A stretch of DNA of 64,000 bases from Candidatus Calditenuis fumarioli (GCA_030059665.1 JANVYR010000002.1:385441-449440), one strand, 5' to 3'. Shown: positions 46,863-56,527, counted from the stretch's first letter. Notes: generated by a model from the sequence alone, not told the origin. A program made the numbers and translations.

Positions 46863-47804
46863 TCATTTGGAAGGATTGGAGCCCCTCAACGTCCCCAGCA
46901 ATCCAACGTACAGGAATGGCAATATGAGCGTAGCGTCGCACTTCAGGAACACTGTCCTCGCCTCCGGCGAGACCTTTCCCCAGCTCTGGGCCTCCTTCGG
47001 CCGGGCACCGCTCAGGCTCCCGTCGTACTCGTCCGAGCTGGAGACGTAAACGGCGTAGTCGAGACCCTCGCCGCCGAACTGGCTCCACCAGAGGGCGTGG
47101 TGCTTGGATATCCCACCTCCGAGGATCAAAGCCCCCTTGACCTTATGGGACCACATCAGCTCGTCCAGCAGGTCCTGGTCTTTCGTGAGGTCCACCGTGA
47201 CCCTCGCCCTCTTGCCGTAGAGCCAGAGGTTGTAACCAACCGCGCCGTCGAAGATGCCCGGAACAACAACCGGAATTCTGTTGACGTGGGCCCAGTAGAG
47301 GAAGGAGCTCCCGGAGCCGAGCTTTTCGCCGATCCTCCAGCAGAGCTCGTACGTCCCCAAAACGGTTCCCGGGCTGAGGCCTTCGATGAGGGACCTGACG
47401 AACCTCTCGATGGTCGCCCCGTAGCTCTCGAAGGGGATGAAGACGTTGCCGAGCCTGTGAACCTGCCTGCTCCGGAGCTCGACGTCGTCGGCGTCGAAGG
47501 AACCGTGGTAGTAGTTCGCGAGGGACCGGGCAATGTCGTGGTCGAGGGCGCCGCAGGTCGTGATGACCAGGTCGAAGAGCCTACGCCTGAGCATGTCCGC
47601 AAGGATCCCCCTCAGGCCCGTCGAGACGAGGTTCCCAGTGAAGGTGAGGACCTTCAGGCACCTCTCGGCCCTCATCATCGACTCGAGCACCTCGAGGCTC
47701 CTGGCGAGGTGTGGTCCCATGAAGCCGCCCATCTCGCCCATAGCCCTCAGCACCTCGAGGACCGAGGAGTCCGCGGAGAGCTTGAGGTCGACGACGGGTC
47801 TCAT
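46863..47804 (-). CDS. dys: Deoxyhypusine synthase
   Basis: A 313-residue protein from ATG 47804. It contains [35 protein letters not shown], the spermidine-site region and the catalytic-lysine motif [15 protein letters not shown], followed by [30 protein letters not shown], the family hallmark. The enzyme transfers aminobutyl from spermidine to a lysine of aIF5A, the first step of hypusine formation. The 17 in-frame codons upstream of ATG 47804 are not family-like. It diverges from the DUF255 gene. Confidence 0.96.
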   Translation of the reverse strand: MRPVVDLKLSADSSVLEVLRAMGEMGGFMGPHLARSLEVLESMMRAERCLKVLTFTGNLVSTGLRGILADMLRRRLFDLVITTCGALDHDIARSLANYYHGSFDADDVELRSRQVHRLGNVFIPFESYGATIERFVRSLIEGLSPGTVLGTYELCWRIGEKLGSGSSFLYWAHVNRIPVVVPGIFDGAVGYNLWLYGKRARVTVDLTKDQDLLDELMWSHKVKGALILGGGISKHHALWWSQFGGEGLDYAVYVSSSDEYDGSLSGARPKEAQSWGKVSPEARTVFLKCDATLILPFLYVGLLGTLRGSNPSK

Positions 47805-47878
47805 GCGCGCTCCACCGCGGTGTCGGTAGATGTGAGACGCTCTATAACTTATCACGAGGCTGTGTCCTGTTGCTGGGG

Positions 47879-49933
47879 ATGGGTGAGGCGAGGAAACCGA
47901 ACAGGCTCATCAACGCCCGGAGCCCCTACCTGAGGAGGCACGCTTACAACCCGGTCGACTGGTACCCCTGGGGCGAGGAGGCCTTCAGGAAGGCGAGGGA
48001 GGAGGACAAGCCGATCTTCCTGAGCATAGGCTACCTGGCGTGCCACTGGTGCTCCGTCATGGAGCGCGAGTCCTTCAGCGACGAGGAGGTAGCCAAGATC
48101 CTGAACAGGCACTTCGTCCCGGTCAAGGTCGACAGGGAGGAACACCCTCACGTCGACGAGTACTACATGCGGGCTGTCCAGCTCATGACCGGAACAGGAG
48201 GCTGGCCCCTCACGGTCTTCCTCACCCCCGACCTGAAGCCCTTCTACGGCGGAACCTACTTCCCCAAGGAGCCGAGGTACGGGCTCCCGAGCTTCAGGCA
48301 GGTCCTCGAGGCGGTGGTCCAGGCCTGGAAGACGAGGAGGGAGCAGGTTCTGGCCGAGGCCGAGCGGATAGACCGGGCCGTCCGGGAGAGCTTCGCCCAG
48401 TGGAGCCGTCAGGAGCGGGTCGAGCCTTCGAGGAGGCCGATCGAGGCGGCCTTCGACCAGCTGGTGATGCTCTTCGACGACGAGTACGGAGGGTTCGGGT
48501 ACGCGCCGAAGTTCCCCAACCCGGGCTACCTGTCGCTGCTGCTCAGGCACCACCACCTGACGGGTGACGCCGTGGCCCTCAGGATGTTCAGGAAGACGCT
48601 GGACGCGATGGCGCGTGGCGGCATCATGGACCAGGTCGGGGGAGGCTTCCACAGGTATGCGATCGACAGGGCGTGGCGGATCCCCCACTTCGAGAAGATG
48701 CTGTACGACAACGCCCTCCTGATCCAGGTGTACTCGGAGGCCTACGCGGTCACGAGGGATCCGGAGTACGCCGAGACGGTCAGGCTGACGGTGGACTTCC
48801 TGCGGAGGGAGCTCAGGTCAAGGTGCGGTGCCTTCTGCTCCTCTCTCGACGCCGAGTCTGAGGGCGTGGAGGGGCTGTTCTACACATGGACCTACGACGA
48901 GATCGTAAGCGCCTTCGGTGGCGGCGTGGGGGAGCGAGTGGCGGCGTTCTTCGGCGCAACGGTCTCCGGAAACTTCGAGGGAGGGAGGAACGTCCTCTTC
49001 AGGGCAGGCAGGCCTGAGGAGCTCGCCTCGGCGCTCGGCATCAGTCCCGAGGAGGCCATCAGGGTCGTGAGGCGGAGGCTGCTGGAGCTCCGGGAGGCGC
49101 GTGTCAGGCCAGAACGTGACGAGAAGGTCATCGCGTCGTGGAACGGCCTCGCGGTCTCGGCCCTGGTCTCCGCAGCGGTCCACCTGGGGGAGAGGAGCTA
49201 CCTCGAGCTGGCGGTGGAGGTGCTGGAGGGTGCGACCTCGGCGCTCTACGAGGGCGGCAGGGTGTGGAGGTACTGGCTCGACGGAAGGGGAGACGTGGAG
49301 GGCAGGCTGGAGGACTACGCGGCCCTCGGCAACGCGGCGCTCGACGCCTTCTCGGTCACCGCCAAGGACCGGTACCTGGATCTGGCCCTTAGGATCCTCG
49401 ACGCCGTTTCGGAGAGGTTCGTCTCGCAGGACGGAAGGCTGCTCTCGTCTCCCTGTGACGAGACCGGGCCCCACTCGGGCCTACAGGAGGATTACGAGGG
49501 GGTTCTGCCCTCCGGTGCGACGCTGACCTTCCTGCTCGCGGCGAAGGCCTTCCACGCCACCGGGGAGGAGAGGGCCTACAAACTATCGGAGAGGGCTCTG
49601 GCGACGTGCGGCAGGATCGAGGACGAGCCGCTCGCTTTCCCCTTCCTCGTCGCGAACCTCCCGCTCCTGGGCAGGGACTCAAGGGAGCTCTTCGTCGCCT
49701 TCGAGTCCGGGGATCCCTTCGAGCACGTCAGGGCCGCCATCGGCTCCTTCCAGCCCTACACGGTGATTGTGCCCGTCGACAGGCGCTCGCTCCCGGAACC
49801 TCTGAGGAACGTGGCGCAGGACAAGGTCGTGGTTCATCCAGGTCCCACCTACTACCTCTGCGAGGGTTTCAGCTGCAGGATGCCGACCAACGACCCTGGT
49901 CTCGTGGCCAAGATGCTGTCCGAGCGCGGCTGA
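47879..49933 (+). CDS. Thioredoxin-domain protein of the YyaL/SPATA20 (DUF255) family
   Basis: A 684-residue protein from ATG 47879 (TTG 47870 is also open). The N-terminal thioredoxin-like domain has [13 protein letters not shown] and the CHWC redox motif ([13 protein letters not shown]) near residues 55-60, then [12 protein letters not shown]. The rest is an (alpha/alpha) toroid similar to N-acylglucosamine epimerases, with [28 protein letters not shown] and [10 protein letters not shown]. The family is widespread; function is unclear, with links to redox or carbohydrate metabolism. It stands alone between deoxyhypusine synthase and the small coiled-coil gene. Confidence 0.92.
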   Translation: MGEARKPNRLINARSPYLRRHAYNPVDWYPWGEEAFRKAREEDKPIFLSIGYLACHWCSVMERESFSDEEVAKILNRHFVPVKVDREEHPHVDEYYMRAVQLMTGTGGWPLTVFLTPDLKPFYGGTYFPKEPRYGLPSFRQVLEAVVQAWKTRREQVLAEAERIDRAVRESFAQWSRQERVEPSRRPIEAAFDQLVMLFDDEYGGFGYAPKFPNPGYLSLLLRHHHLTGDAVALRMFRKTLDAMARGGIMDQVGGGFHRYAIDRAWRIPHFEKMLYDNALLIQVYSEAYAVTRDPEYAETVRLTVDFLRRELRSRCGAFCSSLDAESEGVEGLFYTWTYDEIVSAFGGGVGERVAAFFGATVSGNFEGGRNVLFRAGRPEELASALGISPEEAIRVVRRRLLELREARVRPERDEKVIASWNGLAVSALVSAAVHLGERSYLELAVEVLEGATSALYEGGRVWRYWLDGRGDVEGRLEDYAALGNAALDAFSVTAKDRYLDLALRILDAVSERFVSQDGRLLSSPCDETGPHSGLQEDYEGVLPSGATLTFLLAAKAFHATGEERAYKLSERALATCGRIEDEPLAFPFLVANLPLLGRDSRELFVAFESGDPFEHVRAAIGSFQPYTVIVPVDRRSLPEPLRNVAQDKVVVHPGPTYYLCEGFSCRMPTNDPGLVAKMLSERG

Positions 49934-49937
49934 CCTC

Positions 49938-50132
49938 TCACTCCATCCTGAAGGCCCTTCTCAACGCCGAGATGGCCCTTGCCGTGTGAAGGACCTCGAG
50001 CCTGAACCTCTCCGCGAGGTACTCCTCCAACCGCAAGTTCCCCTTTTCGTAATCGTCCCTGAGCTTCATCGCCTCGACCGAGAGCTGCTCGAGCTCCCTT
50101 TTGACCTCCCTCATCCTTTCCCTCGCGCTCAA
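49938..50132 (-). CDS. Small coiled-coil protein coupled to S19e
   Basis: Sixty-four residues from TTG 50132, whose codon overlaps the S19e stop (TTGA). It is almost entirely helical and charged: RERMREVKRELEQLSVEAMKLRDDYEKGNLRLEEYLAERFRLEVLHTARAISALRRAF... in outline, with hydrophobic heptad positions; key segments are RELEQLSVEAMKLR and ERFRLEVLHTARAI. ATG 50114 is an alternative start. In many archaea the gene after S19e encodes a PDCD5-type protein; this is a different, unrecognised one. Its operon position suggests a ribosome- or translation-linked role. Confidence 0.6.
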   Translation of the reverse strand: MSARERMREVKRELEQLSVEAMKLRDDYEKGNLRLEEYLAERFRLEVLHTARAISALRRAFRME

Positions 50133-50563
50133 GACGCCGCCGGCTGCATCGCCTTGAGGATCCTGTCGCAGAAGTCCTCGACCAGCTTCCTCCCCTTCTC
50201 GGAGAGGACCCGGCCCTTCCTGTCCTTCTTCTCCACGAGCCCCGCGGCCTCGAGCTGCTGCAGCGCCTTCCTTATCACGCTGCCGCTCGCCGGTGCCGAG
50301 TGCGGTTTTCCATGGCCTACCCTGTGCCTGTCGCTGTACTCCCTCCGGAGCCTCGAGACGCCGATAGGCCCCTTCAGGTACAGCTTCCTGAGCAGCGAGG
50401 CGCACCTGATGTACCACCAGTCAGGGTCCTGCGGAGGCCTCTCCTTGGCAACGCCCGTCTTGACGAACATGGCCCACGGCGGCGGCGTCACCACCCTGTT
50501 CTCCTTCAGGTAACTCGCCAGCTCTTTGATCAGCGCGTCCGGTGGCACCAGCTTGACGCTCAA
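50129..50563 (-). CDS. rps19e: Small-subunit ribosomal protein S19e
   Basis: A 144-residue protein from TTG 50563, preceded by ggagga. S19e features: VPPDALIKELASYLKENRVVTPPPWAMFVKTG near the N terminus, DWWYIRCASLLRKLYLKGPIGVSRLRREY, and the C-terminal QQLEAAGLVEKKDRKGRVLSEKGRKLVEDF. It is an archaeal/eukaryotic protein of the 30S subunit needed for late assembly. The open frame extends upstream to 50596, but the extra codons lack similarity. A small coiled-coil gene is coupled downstream. Confidence 0.94.
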   Translation of the reverse strand: MSVKLVPPDALIKELASYLKENRVVTPPPWAMFVKTGVAKERPPQDPDWWYIRCASLLRKLYLKGPIGVSRLRREYSDRHRVGHGKPHSAPASGSVIRKALQQLEAAGLVEKKDRKGRVLSEKGRKLVEDFCDRILKAMQPAAS

Positions 50564-50609
50564 TCCTCCCCTCCACAAAACCGTCCTGTATTTCAAAGTG
50601 TGCCGCGGC

Positions 50610-51503
50610 TCACCCTATGCCGAGGTAGGCGCCCCAGACGTACCGGTATATCCAGTCCCGGGCCACAGGGTGGAGGGGCTGCCTCAGGCCGTCCTCGAAC
50701 TCCCGGATGAAGAGCTCCGCGATCCTGAACCTGTCCAGGCCCTGCGACTTGAGCTCCCTGATCCTCTCGAACCACCTCCGGTACAGCTCCAGCTCCTCCT
50801 CCATCAGCTCCTGCGATGCGACGTACCAGCCGTAGTGCGTGATCAGGACCAGCCTCGGATCGGCCTCGAAGACCCGCCTGATGCTCCTCATCCCGGCCTC
50901 GAAGTCGAACCCCGGAGGCACCGTGTCCGGCAGAGGCACCTTGAAGACCGTTCCCCTTGTCGCGAGGGCGTCACCGGCGAAAACGTACCTGTGCGGCGTC
51001 AGGAGGTAAGCCACGTGGTGTGGCGCATGCCCCGGTGTGTAAAGGGCCCTCAGGACGACGTCACCGAACTCCAGCTCCTCCTCGTCCGAGACCCTCACGA
51101 TGCGGGAGCCGTCGACCGGTTCCATGCCACCCATTTTGCTGAAGACCCTCTCGCCGAAGATCTCCTTGGTCGCCTCGAGCAGCCTGCTCGGGTCCTCCAG
51201 GTGCCTAGCGCCCCTCGGATGCACGACCACCACCGCATCCCGGAACTCCCTGAGGATCAACGGCGTCGCGCCGCAGTGGTCCAGGTGGACGTGCGTCAGC
51301 AGCACCGCCTTCAGCTCGTCCCTTCCTATTCCGATGGCCCTGAGTCCCTCCATCACCCTCCTGAAGGCCACCGCGTAGCCCGTGTCTATCATGATGGATC
51401 CCCTGCTGGTCCTGACGACGAACGTCGCGTTGGTCCTGTCGTAGCCGAGGCCGCCGTTGTCGATGACGTAGACGTTCCTGCCTAGGTACGTGACCGGAAC
51501 CAA
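50610..51503 (-). CDS. Metallo-beta-lactamase-fold hydrolase
   Basis: A 297-residue protein. THVHLDHCGATPLIL (HxHxDH) is the metal-binding motif, with the downstream His in YTPGHAPHHVAYL (GHAPHH), Asp in VFAGDALATRG and His in LITHYGW, a full binuclear site. The N terminus NVYVIDNGG..DRTNATFVV is typical of MBL-fold glyoxalase-like enzymes. A helical C-terminal extension of about 80 residues follows. The substrate is not predictable. It lies upstream of S19e on the minus strand. Confidence 0.9.
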   Translation of the reverse strand: MVPVTYLGRNVYVIDNGGLGYDRTNATFVVRTSRGSIMIDTGYAVAFRRVMEGLRAIGIGRDELKAVLLTHVHLDHCGATPLILREFRDAVVVVHPRGARHLEDPSRLLEATKEIFGERVFSKMGGMEPVDGSRIVRVSDEEELEFGDVVLRALYTPGHAPHHVAYLLTPHRYVFAGDALATRGTVFKVPLPDTVPPGFDFEAGMRSIRRVFEADPRLVLITHYGWYVASQELMEEELELYRRWFERIRELKSQGLDRFRIAELFIREFEDGLRQPLHPVARDWIYRYVWGAYLGIG

Positions 51504-51589
51504 GGTGCTGGACCCTGAAGGTCTGATGTCGGGATAAAATTAGATGTATTTTCCGGGTTCCGGGGAGTGGAGAGGCCGAGCGTTGGGGA

Positions 51590-52441
51590 TCAGCGCTCGA
51601 TCGGGGCGCCCACAGCGTTGCCCCACTCGCTCCAGCTTCCGTCGTAGTTCCTGACCTTCGGGTACCCCAGCAGGTACTTCAGCACGAACCAGGTCACAGA
51701 GGAACGCTCTCCGATCCTGCAGTAGGTGATCACCTCCTTGTCCGGCGTGACGCCTGCCGACTCGTAGAGCTTCCTGAGCTCCTCCACCGGCTTGAAGGTT
51801 CCGTCCTCGTTGAGGGCCTTGCCCCACGGTATGTTGATCGCTCCGGGTATGTGTCCTCCCCTCTGGGCGTGCTCCGTCGGGTACTCCGGCGGCGCGAGGA
51901 TCTTACCGGTGTACTCGTCCGGCGACCTGACGTCCACCAGCACGACGTTCGGGCTCCCTATCCTGCTCCTGACGTCGTTCATGAAGATCCTGAACTCGTA
52001 GTTCACCTTGGTGACCTTGTACTGCGCCGGCGGATAGCTCGGGACCTCCGTCACCAGCTCCCTCTCCTCGGCGATCCACTTCTTCCTCCCTCCGTCCATG
52101 AGGCTGACCTTCTCGTGGTTGTAGAGCTTCATCACCCAGAAGGCGAAGGCCGCGAACCAGTTGTTGTAGTCGCCGTAGAGCACGACGTGGGTGTCGTTCG
52201 AGATGCCGCTCCTCGACATCAGCGCCTCGAACCCCTCCTTCGAGATGATGTTCCGCTCCAGCTGGTCGTTGATGTCCTTCTTCCAGTCCCAGAGTATCGC
52301 TCCCCTTATGTGGCCCTGGAAGTAGGCCGTCTGCGGGTCGTAGTCGACCTCGACGATCCTGACGTTCGGGTTGTTCAGGTTCCTCGCCACCCAATCCGTC
52401 GAGACCAGCACGGGAACTGTCTGGGACATTTCCCTTGACAT
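51590..52441 (-). CDS. Two-domain rhodanese/thiosulfate sulfurtransferase
   Basis: A 283-residue tandem rhodanese. Domain 1 has VRIVEVDYDP and HIRGAILWDWKKDI; domain 2 has NVVLVDVRSPDEYTG, GHIPGAINIPWGKAL and the active-site loop VITYCRIGERSSVTW with the catalytic Cys in CRIGER. Thiosulfate sulfurtransferases transfer sulfane sulfur to cyanide or thiols; archaeal copies probably act in sulfur trafficking. It has a TATA-like atattgc region just upstream of ATG 52441. It is the last clearly GC-rich gene before composition changes. Confidence 0.92.
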   Translation of the reverse strand: MSREMSQTVPVLVSTDWVARNLNNPNVRIVEVDYDPQTAYFQGHIRGAILWDWKKDINDQLERNIISKEGFEALMSRSGISNDTHVVLYGDYNNWFAAFAFWVMKLYNHEKVSLMDGGRKKWIAEERELVTEVPSYPPAQYKVTKVNYEFRIFMNDVRSRIGSPNVVLVDVRSPDEYTGKILAPPEYPTEHAQRGGHIPGAINIPWGKALNEDGTFKPVEELRKLYESAGVTPDKEVITYCRIGERSSVTWFVLKYLLGYPKVRNYDGSWSEWGNAVGAPIER

Positions 52442-52852
52442 ATTGCCAAATAATATTGCAATATAACCATCACGTCAGCACACGGGACCGTGTGTGGTGG
52501 CTCAGGGTCCGTCTGGATTGATGCCTATTCTGAGCGGTTCAGGGCGTTATGGGGGACCTTATAGCTAGGGAGTGTTCAAGCCTTTTCGCCGAGGAGAACG
52601 GTCTGGCTGAACGGCGATTTCGATGTGCTGACGTCGCCAGTTGAAGCGGTGACAGGGAATGAACGGGGCCTCTTGTCGAAAGATTTCGAGTTCGCCTTTT
52701 CCCTGCGCCCAGTCATGGTTTCGATGGAACGGACTGCATGACGGGTTGCAAATGAGTAACTCGGCTGAGGAATGCGTCGTCACGCGGGTGGCCTTGTAAT
52801 CGTGGTCATTAGTACTGTTCACCAACAAACCGTCCTTCATCAGCGCTGCAAT
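52442..52852. other. Intergenic stretch before the PQQ-propeller cluster
   Basis: About 410 bases with no gene I can support. The minus strand has a 96-codon frame (52565-52855) with mixed composition and no recognisable domain; it may be a decayed gene. Base composition falls here from the GC-rich style of the rhodanese gene toward the more AT-rich downstream genes. No tRNA or clear insertion-sequence end is visible. Confidence 0.4.
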
Positions 52853-52862
52853 CACATTTATG
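52853..52862 (+). promoter_or_regulatory. TATA box of the first PQQ-propeller gene
   Basis: cacatttatg, about 27 bases before the predicted transcription start near 52884 and 38 bases before TTG 52895, in line with a short leader containing a purine-rich gggaaagggggg ribosome-binding region. Confidence 0.5.
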
Positions 52863-52894
52863 GTGACCGGGGCCTCAAGAATGGGAAAGGGGGG

Positions 52895-54721
52895 TTGAAA
52901 GCGGAACGCGTCACCCGCTGTGCTTTAGTTGCAGCTGGCTTGATATCCGTAGCGCTCGGCATCAGCATCCTCTCGTCTTCGAAGGCGACCGAGCCAGAGT
53001 TCGTCAATTGGTCTTACCCGAACGCCGACAAGTTCGGGGCCAACTTCAGCCCCCAGCGCTCGATAGGTCGTGAAAACGTGGCTCACCTCCAGAAGGTTTG
53101 GAGCTTCACTTTGAGGCGCGAACCGGGTGACCTCGGGTACGGAGCAATGGCTCCTCCGCTCGTCGTAAACGGAACCGTTTACGTGGCAACGCACGCTCCG
53201 TCGATACTGGCACTGGACGCGGCTTCCGGAACGCTGTTGTGGGAGTACAGGCCGGTATTGGACTGGCCGCCTTCCAAAATCGAACTCCACATCCACGGCA
53301 TGAGCTATTACAACGGAACCTTATTGTATCCTGCTCCGGACTGCACGATCAGAATAATTGACGCGCATACTGGAGTGGAGAGGGGAAGGGTCGGGGGTCT
53401 CTGTGAGGGCGTGAGGGGCAACAAGGGCTCGTATTCCTCGCGCGCCCCACCTCCCAGCGTCGACGGCGTCCGAGGCGTGATGATTTGGGGACCTCTGGTC
53501 TCGGGAGGTACCGCAGCGGGCAGGGGCTTCGTCGCCGGCATATCCCTCACCAACAAGACCGTTCTGTGGAGGTGGTTCGTGATACCCCCCGCTGGCGGCG
53601 ATCCCCTCTGGGATTTCAAGTACGAAGTCGAGAGGGGAGGGAGGGTAGTCGTTGGTAGAGCTAGGGGAAACGTTGAGCCCTTCGTGGGAGACTGGGGAGA
53701 CCTCGGGCTTATCGGTAACTCGACACGCGCAGGAGGAGGAATCTCTTTCGGTTTCATGCCGATAGACGAGGAGAGGGGAATCGTCTATCTCAGCACGGCG
53801 AACCCTAAGCCGGACTTCAACGCCACGTACAGGCCTGGACCCAACCTATTCTCCTCATCGATCATAGCGCTGAACGTGTCCACCGGAGATATGGTCTGGT
53901 ACTACCAAGCTGTGTCTCACGACCTCTATGATTTCGATTGCGCGTGGAACACGGTACTCGCCAAGGTTCAGCGCGGGATGTTGGTTTTGAAGGGTTGCAA
54001 AAACGGCGTTCTGTACGCTCTCAATGCAACCGAGGGCACCCTGCTCTGGAAGTTCCAGCCCCCTGACATGGTCGTCTCGGTTGAGCTGGAGCGGGTGAAC
54101 CTCACCAAGCGTTGGCACAACGAACCACAGATGGGCTCCTATCTCCAATGTCCCGGTGTTTTCGGCGGGATAGAATCCGATATCGCGCTGGCCTACGACA
54201 AGGTCTACGTAGCCGTGAACAACCTCTGCGTCCTGGTACATCCGCTACAAGTTGAGGGGTTCGGGAATTTCGTAGCCGGAGGCGTATACAATACGGCACC
54301 TCTCCCCGTAAACTCAACTATCTATGCGATCGACGTTAACACAGGTAAGGTCGTTTGGAGTCACCGAATGGACGTCCCTTATAGGGGATGGTTGACCGTC
54401 ACTAATGGGATGTTGTTGGTGTCAAGGCTTGACGGGAAGATCGCATTCTTGGACGCGGAGAATGGGAACGTCCTCCACGTCATCAACGTAGACGGTGGTA
54501 GCATGAGAACAGGGCCGGTTATAGGTAGCGATAGGAACGGTAGGGTTTTGATGCTGCAATTAGTAGAGCTCAGGGGCGGCGAGGTCGTGGAGCTGATTGC
54601 CTTCTCACTTAACGAAACGAACGTCCATTCCCTGATAGGCACCGCATTCTCAATTATTGGGACCATCATTGCCGTCGTGCCCTTGATAAGGTGGTTCTAT
54701 AGAAGGAGAACAGTAAAATGA
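52895..54721 (+). CDS. Membrane-anchored PQQ-type beta-propeller dehydrogenase homologue, DFD active site
   Basis: A 608-residue protein from TTG 52895 with gggaaagggggg upstream. An N-terminal hydrophobic segment (ALVAAGLISVALGISILSS) serves as signal or anchor and a C-terminal helix (GTAFSIIGTIIAVVPLIRWFY) as second anchor. Between them are propeller blades with the tryptophan-docking pattern (ALDAASGTLLWEYRP, ALNATEGTLLWKFQP, AIDVNTGKVVWSHRM). SHDLYDFDCAW places Asp346 and Asp348 where PQQ alcohol dehydrogenases have the catalytic Asp and, two residues later, the lanthanide-associated Asp. Enzymatic activity is plausible but not certain. The 3' end overlaps the convergent NTF2-like gene by 56 bases. 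Confidence 0.8.
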   Translation: MKAERVTRCALVAAGLISVALGISILSSSKATEPEFVNWSYPNADKFGANFSPQRSIGRENVAHLQKVWSFTLRREPGDLGYGAMAPPLVVNGTVYVATHAPSILALDAASGTLLWEYRPVLDWPPSKIELHIHGMSYYNGTLLYPAPDCTIRIIDAHTGVERGRVGGLCEGVRGNKGSYSSRAPPPSVDGVRGVMIWGPLVSGGTAAGRGFVAGISLTNKTVLWRWFVIPPAGGDPLWDFKYEVERGGRVVVGRARGNVEPFVGDWGDLGLIGNSTRAGGGISFGFMPIDEERGIVYLSTANPKPDFNATYRPGPNLFSSSIIALNVSTGDMVWYYQAVSHDLYDFDCAWNTVLAKVQRGMLVLKGCKNGVLYALNATEGTLLWKFQPPDMVVSVELERVNLTKRWHNEPQMGSYLQCPGVFGGIESDIALAYDKVYVAVNNLCVLVHPLQVEGFGNFVAGGVYNTAPLPVNSTIYAIDVNTGKVVWSHRMDVPYRGWLTVTNGMLLVSRLDGKIAFLDAENGNVLHVINVDGGSMRTGPVIGSDRNGRVLMLQLVELRGGEVVELIAFSLNETNVHSLIGTAFSIIGTIIAVVPLIRWFYRRRTVK

Positions 54722-55394
54722 CTGATATAGCAACTATTAGCAAAGCGAACGCGCCACTGAAGTTGTACGCAAGTTCCTTCAACGCATCACGCTCGCTCTC
54801 TGATTTTGCTCCTCCTCTCAGGGACGACCATGACCACTGGGGGAACGTTGTGGATCCAGGGCTCTCCGAATTGAAGCGGGAATAGTGCCATTGTTCCGAG
54901 GCTATTTTCCACCCGGTATCCGTCAACACGAGCTCGCATCTCACGTTGGCTTCCCCCTCAAACCGACCTATGACGAAATTGCGCCCTTTGACGGAGGTCT
55001 TGAAGGAGACTGTTGCAGACTTCGTGCCAAGTCTCTCCGTAGAGAGCTCTGTAACAGATATCTCAACGTCCTCGGACCCCGTCAGCACGATGCTGAGAAA
55101 CGTCCTTATGGCACCCAACCCACGGTACGTCCCAGATAGACCTCCGCTCTCACCACTCCATGTTATTGTTCCATCAGGCAGGTAGTCGTTCAGCAATGAT
55201 GCCACATTCCTATCGCGATACTTCATCATGTGCTCCATCACGAACTCTGCGGGATCTGCCGTTACTGAAGCGCTAGACTCCCTGTCCTCAGTCTTGCTCG
55301 CCGGTACCAATAGCATCGATGGAAGCAAAACGATCAGGATTGCCGAGAGGGCTGCAACGACGACGGTCACCAACAGTATTGCACGCGCTTGCAA
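54666..55394 (-). CDS. Membrane-anchored NTF2/SnoaL-like protein
   Basis: A 242-residue protein with an N-terminal helix (ILLVTVVVAALSAILIVLLPSMLL) and a C-terminal helix (GAFALLIVAISVILLFSFY). The middle (about 45-170) shows the NTF2/SnoaL layout: helix EFVMEHMMKYRDRNVASLLNDYLPDGTITW, GTYRGLGAIRTFLSIVL and a strand pair ending GWKIASEQW. This cone-shaped fold often binds small hydrophobic ligands. Between two membrane anchors it must lie on one face, probably outside. It is convergent with the first PQQ-propeller gene, overlapping its 3' end, and follows the solute-binding gene on the same strand. Confidence 0.65.
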   Translation of the reverse strand: MQARAILLVTVVVAALSAILIVLLPSMLLVPASKTEDRESSASVTADPAEFVMEHMMKYRDRNVASLLNDYLPDGTITWSGESGGLSGTYRGLGAIRTFLSIVLTGSEDVEISVTELSTERLGTKSATVSFKTSVKGRNFVIGRFEGEANVRCELVLTDTGWKIASEQWHYSRFNSESPGSTTFPQWSWSSLRGGAKSESERDALKELAYNFSGAFALLIVAISVILLFSFYRTTLSRARRQ

Positions 55395-55410
55395 ACCGTG
55401 TTCCAGACTT

Positions 55411-56424
55411 TCACTTGAGGCCCAGCTCCTTGAACACTGAGACGTACTCCTCCAATCTCTCCACTTCAGCGGTAGTTGGGAAGTATTCGAGTCCCATCTC
55501 TAAGGGCTTAGTCACCCAGTATTTAGTGACCGTTCCGGGGCGCGACGGGACCATTCCCTCCAATTTCTCACCCATCTCGTCCTGCCACTCCTTTGAGAGG
55601 GCGAAGTCGAAGAAGAGCTCGGCTGCGTTCGGATGCTTCCCACCCCTGATCAGACACATCGTCCTCATGCAAGCGAGGTCCGGCAGGTCCATGAGGTGTA
55701 AGGTGTCTACGGGTCCTCCCTCAGCAGCATCGGCCATGCTTGCCTTCCTCAATGTGGCCGGGAACCCAATAAGCTGCTCACCTCTAGCAATGGAGTGGCT
55801 CATGTGGAGTAGACACTCGTAGTAAACCGGATCGAGTCTAGTGGCTATTCCTTGCAGGAATTCACGCCACTTGCTCTCCTTCATGCGCCTCTTCAATGCG
55901 ACCAGGTAGAACGCTCCCATCATTCCCTCGCTGAAGGTCGTCACGTACTGCGTCGCGACCCTTCCTTTCCACGGCCCGTTCAGGAATTCGTCAGATGTGG
56001 CCGGAAGGTCGTCCGCGCTCAGCTTCCCGGAGTTGTAAATCATTCCTATGGGTTCGATGGCCAGCGCAGCCCATCCGCCGTCGACGTTGAAGAACGTTCG
56101 CGGATAGTATCTGAACTGATCGGATTCGTAAGGACGCGTGAGCTCTTCCCTCACGAGCTGGAGGACGGCGTAGTGTGGCACTATAACCACGTCGGCCGTC
56201 GGCAACCCCGCGTTGACCTCGGCCCTGACCCTCTGTAGGATCGGGATGGGGTGGCTGCTTAAGAAATGAACGTGGATGTGAAGATCCCTGTAGCGCCTCC
56301 TGAACGCCGTGACCAAATTCAACAGAACGCCCCTAAGGGAGGCGTAAATTACTAGGTGACCCTCCCTTTCTGCTTCTCGCTCCCTCACCATATTCCTCGC
56401 TATGAACTGCCGGTTATCCGCCAT
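55411..56424 (-). CDS. Extracellular-type solute-binding protein lacking a signal peptide
   Basis: A 337-residue protein whose fold is that of ABC-transporter solute-binding proteins of the iron/thiamine/spermidine class: GHLVIYASLRGVLLNLVTAFRR, ADVVIVPHYAVLQLVREE, EPIGMIYNSGKLSADDLPATSDEFLNGPWKGRVATQY, FSEGMMGAFYLVALKR, HPNAAELFFDFALSKEWQ and YFPTTAEVERL. It starts MADNRQFIARNMVRER, with no hydrophobic leader and no lipobox, so it looks cytoplasmic or is exported another way. The next upstream ATG is not in frame. The family binds ferric iron or small cations; the ligand here is unknown. Confidence 0.75.
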   Translation of the reverse strand: MADNRQFIARNMVREREAEREGHLVIYASLRGVLLNLVTAFRRRYRDLHIHVHFLSSHPIPILQRVRAEVNAGLPTADVVIVPHYAVLQLVREELTRPYESDQFRYYPRTFFNVDGGWAALAIEPIGMIYNSGKLSADDLPATSDEFLNGPWKGRVATQYVTTFSEGMMGAFYLVALKRRMKESKWREFLQGIATRLDPVYYECLLHMSHSIARGEQLIGFPATLRKASMADAAEGGPVDTLHLMDLPDLACMRTMCLIRGGKHPNAAELFFDFALSKEWQDEMGEKLEGMVPSRPGTVTKYWVTKPLEMGLEYFPTTAEVERLEEYVSVFKELGLK

Positions 56425-56527
56425 TTAAGTATTGTTTATCAACTCAAAAGCATGGGAACTAAGAACGCCGTTCAAGGACGCACCGATGTTTCGCAGGCGA
56501 AACCGGGGGGCCAGCCATCAGCTCTCT

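Noticed and set aside
52565-52855. 96-codon minus-strand frame before the PQQ cluster
   Set aside because: No domain, mixed composition, and it would overlap the TATA box of the downstream gene; kept only as a possible remnant in the intergenic description.
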